Shown here: one piece after another, positions 15,100 through 19,101 of the stretch
Layout: each line of letters begins with the position of its first letter
Position numbering within the stretch: position 1 is the stretch's first letter
Source of the DNA: CAYYOS01 sp964473355
Lineage (GTDB): Bacteria; Pseudomonadota; Gammaproteobacteria; Burkholderiales; REEB80
Length of the DNA: 19,101 nucleotides
NCBI GenBank assembly: GCA_964473355.1
Contig: CAYYOS010000031.1
Location: forward strand, 1 to 19,101
Direction of reading: 5' to 3'
Made by a program: the position numbers and the translations under genes
The notes under the pieces: model-generated
The model's input: only the letters and a program-made list of their open reading frames with translations
Told to the model about the DNA's origin: nothing
Databases searched by the model: none

Positions 15100-15522
15100 T
15101 CATAAATGCTGGCTTAACCACCCTTTAAGGCTCTTGCCATCCAGGGCTCCCGAAACTCGGTCGAGTTCCTTACCTGCTCGAAATAACACCATGGTGGGAA
15201 TACCGCGAATCTGGTATTGCCCGGCAAGCGCTTGATGTTCTTCCGTGTTTACCTTGGCAAAACGCGCTCTAGTTCTAAGTTCCGCCGCCGCGGCGCTAAA
15301 AACCGGCGCCATAATTTTACAAGGTCCGCACCAGGGTGCCCAAAAATCGACGAGCACCGGCAATTCATTGCCGGCGACAAATCGCTGAAAAACTGAGGGT
15401 TCAAGGTCCACCGGCGAACCATTTAAAATCGCAGCGCCACACTTACCGCATTTGGGGTTTTCCGCAAACCGTGCCTCTGGCACCCGATTCGTGGTGTAGC
15501 AATTTCCGCAAACCAGATTCAT
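15100..15522 (-). CDS. trxC: Thioredoxin 2 (TrxC, with N-terminal zinc finger)
   Basis: TrxC is a cytoplasmic disulfide reductase. It differs from TrxA by an N-terminal zinc-binding region with two CxxC pairs, here Cys5/Cys8 and Cys25/Cys28. The thioredoxin fold carries the active site WCGPC at residues 64-68 within VDFWAPWCGPC, and the cis-proline loop RGIPTMV. The 140 aa compare with 139 in E. coli TrxC. In E. coli trxC belongs to the OxyR oxidative-stress regulon; no OxyR site is claimed here. Its ATG overlaps the grxC stop as ATGA, so it is translationally coupled to grxC. The position next to a glutaredoxin and a rhodanese points to a thiol/sulfur-handling operon. Confidence 0.95.
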   Translation of the reverse strand: MNLVCGNCYTTNRVPEARFAENPKCGKCGAAILNGSPVDLEPSVFQRFVAGNELPVLVDFWAPWCGPCKIMAPVFSAAAAELRTRARFAKVNTEEHQALAGQYQIRGIPTMVLFRAGKELDRVSGALDGKSLKGWLSQHL

Positions 15523-15776
15523 ACGCCTCGCAATAAATTGTCCAACTTACCGGCCCGATCCAGCGCCGAAAGATCATCGTAACCACCAACATGATATTCA
15601 TCGATATAAATTTGCGGTACGGTTCGCCGGCCAGTGCGCTCCATCATCTCAACGCGTTTCTCGACATCTAAATCGATGCGGATTTTTGTCACGCTCACGC
15701 CTTTAGACACGAGCAAACGTTCGGCCATGACGCAATAGGGACAAACGGCGGTTGCATAAATACTGACTTTAGCCAT
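15519..15776 (-). CDS. grxC: Glutaredoxin 3
   Basis: This 85-aa dithiol glutaredoxin reduces disulfides and mixed disulfides using glutathione in the cytoplasm. The active site is CPYC at residues 12-15. The cis-proline TVP is at 52-54 and the glutathione-binding GGYDDL at 64-69. These features and the length match the GrxC class. It starts two bases after the rhodanese stop, and its own stop overlaps the trxC start by 4 nt. A GAGA-type ribosome site lies in the rhodanese tail. grxC between rhodanese and secB is a recurrent betaproteobacterial order; trxC between grxC and secB is less usual as far as I know. Confidence 0.94.
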   Translation of the reverse strand: MAKVSIYATAVCPYCVMAERLLVSKGVSVTKIRIDLDVEKRVEMMERTGRRTVPQIYIDEYHVGGYDDLSALDRAGKLDNLLRGV

Positions 15777-15778
15777 AC

Positions 15779-16201
15779 TTATTTCTCAATCGGTAAGCCG
15801 GCTTGGCTCCATGCATTCATGCCGCCGGCTAAATTATAAACATCTTCGAATCCATGCTTTTTTAATACGCTACAAGCGCGAGCGGAACGCGCCCCGCTAC
15901 GGCAGTTTACGATGATGGGCTTGTTGCGAAACTTTTCCACTTCCTTTAAGCGATCCGGTAATTGCTTTAGAGGAATGTGTTTGGCGTTAGGCAAGTGACC
16001 TTGGGCGAACTCGCTATCTTCCCGCACGTCCAGTATAACCGCTTCTTTATGGTTAATCATTTGGGTAGCTTCTAGCGTACCGACTTCTTTGCGATTGCCA
16101 CGCAACAATTGTGGCCACATGAGCATGGCCCCCGAGGCTGCCGCGAGCAGCACCAGCCAAATGTTATTGGTAACAAAATCAAGTACCGATCCGGAATTCA
16201 T
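15779..16201 (-). CDS. Membrane-anchored rhodanese (sulfurtransferase domain protein)
   Basis: This 140-aa protein has an N-terminal membrane segment at about residues 13-30 and one rhodanese domain. The domain has VILDVRED at 55-62, GHLPNAKHIPL at 68-78, the active-site loop CRSGARS at 100-106 with persulfide-forming Cys100, and the closing LAGGMNAWSQAGLP. Single-domain rhodaneses carry sulfane sulfur or transfer it to thiols. The loop has the six-residue length used by sulfurtransferases, not the longer loop of Cdc25-type phosphatases. The ATG overlaps the stop of the DUF2892 gene as ATGA. In E. coli YgaP a rhodanese domain and a two-helix membrane domain form one protein; here the two parts appear as adjacent genes. 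The natural substrate is unknown. Confidence 0.9.
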   Translation of the reverse strand: MNSGSVLDFVTNNIWLVLLAAASGAMLMWPQLLRGNRKEVGTLEATQMINHKEAVILDVREDSEFAQGHLPNAKHIPLKQLPDRLKEVEKFRNKPIIVNCRSGARSARACSVLKKHGFEDVYNLAGGMNAWSQAGLPIEK

Positions 16202-16404
16202 GCCTCACTAACGCCTGCTTTTTTAAGCATGATATCAAGCGGACAAAATTTGGTAAAACCGCTTTGCAGCAAATTAAAGCCGACAAAAGCGGTAAACCAT
16301 AGCCAGTTCGCGCTATGAAAGAGCGGGCTGGCTTCAACACCCAGGGCGAGCGTTACTAAAATAAAAAATCCTGCAACTATTCTTACCACACGATTTACAT
16401 TCAT
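16198..16404 (-). CDS. DUF2892 (YgaP-type) small membrane protein
   Basis: This 68-aa protein has two predicted membrane helices at about residues 6-24 and 30-50, followed by a short tail with FTKFCPLDIMLKKAG. The N-terminal MNVNRVVRIVAGF and WLWFTAFVGFNLLQSGFT are typical of DUF2892. A good GAGGAG ribosome site lies in the end of the RND gene, whose stop overlaps this ATG as ATGA. It also overlaps the rhodanese start by 4 nt. DUF2892 units are often fused to or beside rhodaneses. In YgaP the membrane part is proposed to pass thiocyanate or sulfur species, so a sulfur-related channel or anchor role is a reasonable but unproven guess. The tail Cys could take part in persulfide relay. Confidence 0.85.
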   Translation of the reverse strand: MNVNRVVRIVAGFFILVTLALGVEASPLFHSANWLWFTAFVGFNLLQSGFTKFCPLDIMLKKAGVSEA

Positions 16405-19101
16405 GTTGCAACTCCTCGGTTAAATTTCTTATACATGATGGCGTAATACAATACCGGAATAACGATCAGCGTTAACAAGGTGGAGACTAATATTCCAAAA
16501 ATCAAGGAAATCGCCAAACCATTAAAAATGGGGTCATCCAAAATAAATAAGGCGCCGAGCATCGCCGCCAAGCCGGTTAAAATAATAGGTTTCGCGCGAG
16601 TGGCACCAGCCTTGATTACCGCCTCCTGAAAGTCCACCCCCGCTGCAACTTCGGCATTTATAAAATCAACGAGCAAAATGGAATTGCGCACAATAATACC
16701 GGCTAGTGCAATCATCCCTATCATCGAGGTAGCCGTAAATTGCGAGCCCAACAAGGCGTGTCCCGGCATGACCCCGATAATAGTCAAAGGAATCGGCGCC
16801 ATAATTACTAATGGCACCAGATAGGATTTAAACTGCGCCACTACCAAAAGATAGATCAAAATCAAACCTACTGAATAAGCTAGGCCCATATCTCGGAACG
16901 TTTCATAGGTGACTTGCCACTCGCCGTCCCATTTTAAGGTATAGCCGCTATAAGGATCCTCCGGTGGTTTAATAAAGTTTTCGTTTAATATGCCGCCCTC
17001 ATTTAAGGGCATATCCTTAACACGGCCGCGAATATCGAACATGCCATAGAGTGGGCTATCCAATTTTCCCCCCATATCCGCGGTCACGAAAACCACCGGC
17101 AACAGATCTTTATGGTAGATGGTTTTTTCACGCGCTGCGGGCAGCACACGGACTAGTTCCGATAAGGGACTCAGATTGCCGTTAGCGGCGCGGACGTTTA
17201 GTTTTAACAATTCCTCTAAACTGTTTAGCTTTTCCGAAGCCAGTGTAATTTTTACCGGGACTTCAAATTTGGATTCGCCGTCGTGGATAGGCGTGACCTT
17301 CTCACCCGCTAAACCCATGCGCATTACATCAACAATATCTTTTTGCGCCACACCCAACAGCGCCGCCTTGTTTTGCAATACTTGCAGGACATATTTCTGG
17401 GTGTCTTCTTCGACGCTGTCATCGATGAAAATAATATCTTTCGCTTGCGCAAAATTTGCGCGAACTTGTTTGGCCACGCTAATTTGACCGCGATAATCCG
17501 GCCCATAGATTTCCGCCACAATCGGCGAGAGCACCGGCGGCCCAGGGGGAACTTCTACAATGGTGATCTGCGCGTTTAGAGCACGTGCAATTTTGTCGAT
17601 AGCGCCCCGCATGGATTGCGCGATCTCATGACTTTTTCGATCCCGGTCCTGCTTGTCTACCAAGTTGACCTGAATGTCCGCTAACTCGGGGGCGGCACGC
17701 AAATAATATTGCCTGACTAAACCATTGAAGTTAATTGGGGAAGCAGTGCCCACATAAGCCTGATAATCGCTCACCTCCGGCACGGTGGCAAGATAAGCGC
17801 CAATCTCTCGCAGTACTCGTGCGGTTTGCTCTAAGGGCGTGCCGGTAGGCATATCCACGACGATTTGAAATTCGGATTTATTATCAAACGGCAGCATTTT
17901 TAAAACCACTAATTTGAAGTAGGTTAAGGAAATAGCCAAGAGAATCGCCGTTAAAATTCCAATCCACAAAAGACGCCGCTTTTGTTTTCCTTGTTCGCGA
18001 TTTAAAAACGGCATCAGCGTTCTATCGAAGAAGCGATAAACTCGGGTCGGCCCAGTCACTGTGCTCGCTGTATGTGCCTTAGGTAAAAGCTTCAACGCTA
18101 ACCACGGTGTAATCACAAACGCAATAGCCAGCGAAATAATCATGCCGAAACTGGCGTTAATGGGAATAGGGCTCATGTAAGGCCCCATCAATCCCGATAC
18201 AAACGCCATCGGCAAGAGTGCCGCGATAACCGTAAAGGTTGCTAGTATAGTTGGCCCGCCGACTTCATCCACCGCTTTGGGTATGAGTTCCATTAAAGGC
18301 GCGTGATCGATTTCGCGACGGCGATGAATGTTTTCCACAACAACAATCGCGTCATCGACTAAAATTCCTATGGAAAAAATCAGCGCGAACAGCGAGACGC
18401 GGTTGAGCGTAAAACCCCATGCCCAGGATGCAAACAAAGTTGCAGCCAGTGTTAATACCACAGCAATACCGACAATGGCTGCTTCACGTTTACCCAGCGC
18501 CACTAAAACCAGAAGCACTACAAAGGCCGTAGCAAATGCGAGCTTGCCTATGAGTTTTTGCGCTTTTTCATTGGCGGTTGCGCCATAATTGCGCGTGACC
18601 GTGGTTTCCACCCCTTGTGGGATGAGCGTGCCTTTTAACTGATTAACGCGGGAAATCACGCGATCGGCGACTGTGACCGCATTCTCACCCGGCTTTTTAG
18701 AAATGGCGATGGTGACCGCGGGAAATTCCCCAGCGTTTTTGGTTTTCGCGCCTTTGCCCATACCCAACCATACGTACTGTTTCGGCAGATCAGGCCCGTC
18801 GACGACGTCGGCGACATCTGTCATAAAAACCGCTTTGCCATCGTAGACGCCCACGACTAATTTTTTAACGTCTTCGGCGTTGGTTAAAAAAGTGCCCGTT
18901 TCAATTAATATTTCCCGGTTATCCGCGGTCAGCGTTCCCGCAGGTTGCGCGAAATTGGAAAGCTGCAAGGCGTTTTTGATATCTTTAGCAGAAACTTGGT
19001 AGGCGTTGAGGCGTTCAGCGTCCAAGACTACCCTCAATACCCGGTTCTGCGCGCCAATCGTTGTCACTTCGCGGGTGCCGGGAATACGCTTTAATTCGGC
19101 C
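16401..19101 (-). CDS. RND-family efflux transporter permease (5' end outside window)
   Basis: This inner-membrane, proton-driven RND pump of the AcrB/HAE1 type is cut by the window edge. Codons remain open to base 19100 (AELKRIPGTREVTTIG). The visible 899 aa lack roughly the first 150-170, including TM1 and part of the porter domain. Landmarks are GILVDDAIVVVENIHRR in TM4 with the paired Asp of the proton relay, the second large periplasmic loop starting near DMPTGTPLEQTARVLREIGA, and the TM10-12 region with PIPLTIIGVMPGHALL, GIIVRNSILLVDFINA and PIILTGLAAMLGA. Substrate cannot be told; the sequence does not look like CzcA/CusA metal pumps. Its stop overlaps the DUF2892 start by 4 nt, placing a pump at the head of a sulfur/thiol operon. 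The usual membrane-fusion partner, if any, would lie upstream, outside the window. Confidence 0.9.
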   Translation of the reverse strand, partial: AELKRIPGTREVTTIGAQNRVLRVVLDAERLNAYQVSAKDIKNALQLSNFAQPAGTLTADNREILIETGTFLTNAEDVKKLVVGVYDGKAVFMTDVADVVDGPDLPKQYVWLGMGKGAKTKNAGEFPAVTIAISKKPGENAVTVADRVISRVNQLKGTLIPQGVETTVTRNYGATANEKAQKLIGKLAFATAFVVLLVLVALGKREAAIVGIAVVLTLAATLFASWAWGFTLNRVSLFALIFSIGILVDDAIVVVENIHRRREIDHAPLMELIPKAVDEVGGPTILATFTVIAALLPMAFVSGLMGPYMSPIPINASFGMIISLAIAFVITPWLALKLLPKAHTASTVTGPTRVYRFFDRTLMPFLNREQGKQKRRLLWIGILTAILLAISLTYFKLVVLKMLPFDNKSEFQIVVDMPTGTPLEQTARVLREIGAYLATVPEVSDYQAYVGTASPINFNGLVRQYYLRAAPELADIQVNLVDKQDRDRKSHEIAQSMRGAIDKIARALNAQITIVEVPPGPPVLSPIVAEIYGPDYRGQISVAKQVRANFAQAKDIIFIDDSVEEDTQKYVLQVLQNKAALLGVAQKDIVDVMRMGLAGEKVTPIHDGESKFEVPVKITLASEKLNSLEELLKLNVRAANGNLSPLSELVRVLPAAREKTIYHKDLLPVVFVTADMGGKLDSPLYGMFDIRGRVKDMPLNEGGILNENFIKPPEDPYSGYTLKWDGEWQVTYETFRDMGLAYSVGLILIYLLVVAQFKSYLVPLVIMAPIPLTIIGVMPGHALLGSQFTATSMIGMIALAGIIVRNSILLVDFINAEVAAGVDFQEAVIKAGATRAKPIILTGLAAMLGALFILDDPIFNGLAISLIFGILVSTLLTLIVIPVLYYAIMYKKFNRGVAT

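Overview
The window is a proteobacterial chromosome segment of roughly balanced base composition, densely packed with housekeeping genes. The PPK1 sequence, the rpiA/phoU/ppk1/ppx neighbourhood, the slt–NDUFA9-like–cca block and the gpsA–secB–grxC–rhodanese block fit a betaproteobacterium (Nitrosomonadales/Burkholderiales type) or a related gammaproteobacterium. This is inferred from gene content and order; there is no rRNA to settle it. A 10-N run inside ppk1 shows the sequence is a draft or metagenome assembly.

Layout. (1) 72-719: one unrecognised protein gene on +. (2) 720-1212: no gene; filled by copy 1 of a dispersed, hairpin-rich repeat. (3) 1213-6856: phosphate/polyphosphate block. sixA, rpiA and phoU read on -, ppk1 reads divergently on +, and ppx meets ppk1 tail to tail with one base between the stop codons. 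(4) 7011-12619: + strand run ilvA, slt, an atypical SDR of the complex-I NDUFA9 type, and cca, tightly spaced with one 1-nt overlap. (5) gpsA on - meets cca, their stop codons overlapping by 4 nt. (6) 13600-14099: no gene; holds an inverted, shorter copy 2 of the same repeat followed by a 31-bp perfect inverted repeat. (7) 14100-19101, all on -: an RND efflux permease (cut by the window end), a DUF2892 membrane protein, a membrane-anchored rhodanese, glutaredoxin 3, thioredoxin 2, then secB and a secreted SH3-like protein. Three of these junctions are 4-nt ATGA overlaps, so the first five genes look like one translationally coupled operon.

How the genes work together. The polyphosphate block has the synthase (PPK1), the hydrolase (Ppx), the Pho-signalling modulator PhoU and a SixA phosphatase, with rpiA (pentose phosphate pathway) in the same run; a weak Pho-box-like site lies before phoU. 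The right-hand operon joins an efflux pump to sulfur-transfer and thiol-redox proteins and to the SecB export chaperone. DUF2892 and rhodanese, which are domains of one protein in E. coli YgaP, are adjacent separate genes here.

No clear new defence system, mobile element with a transposase, or CRISPR array is visible. The points most worth a second look are the inverted repeat pair bracketing phoU–gpsA, the long palindrome at 13976-14084, the RND/split-YgaP/redoxin operon, and the unknown first gene.
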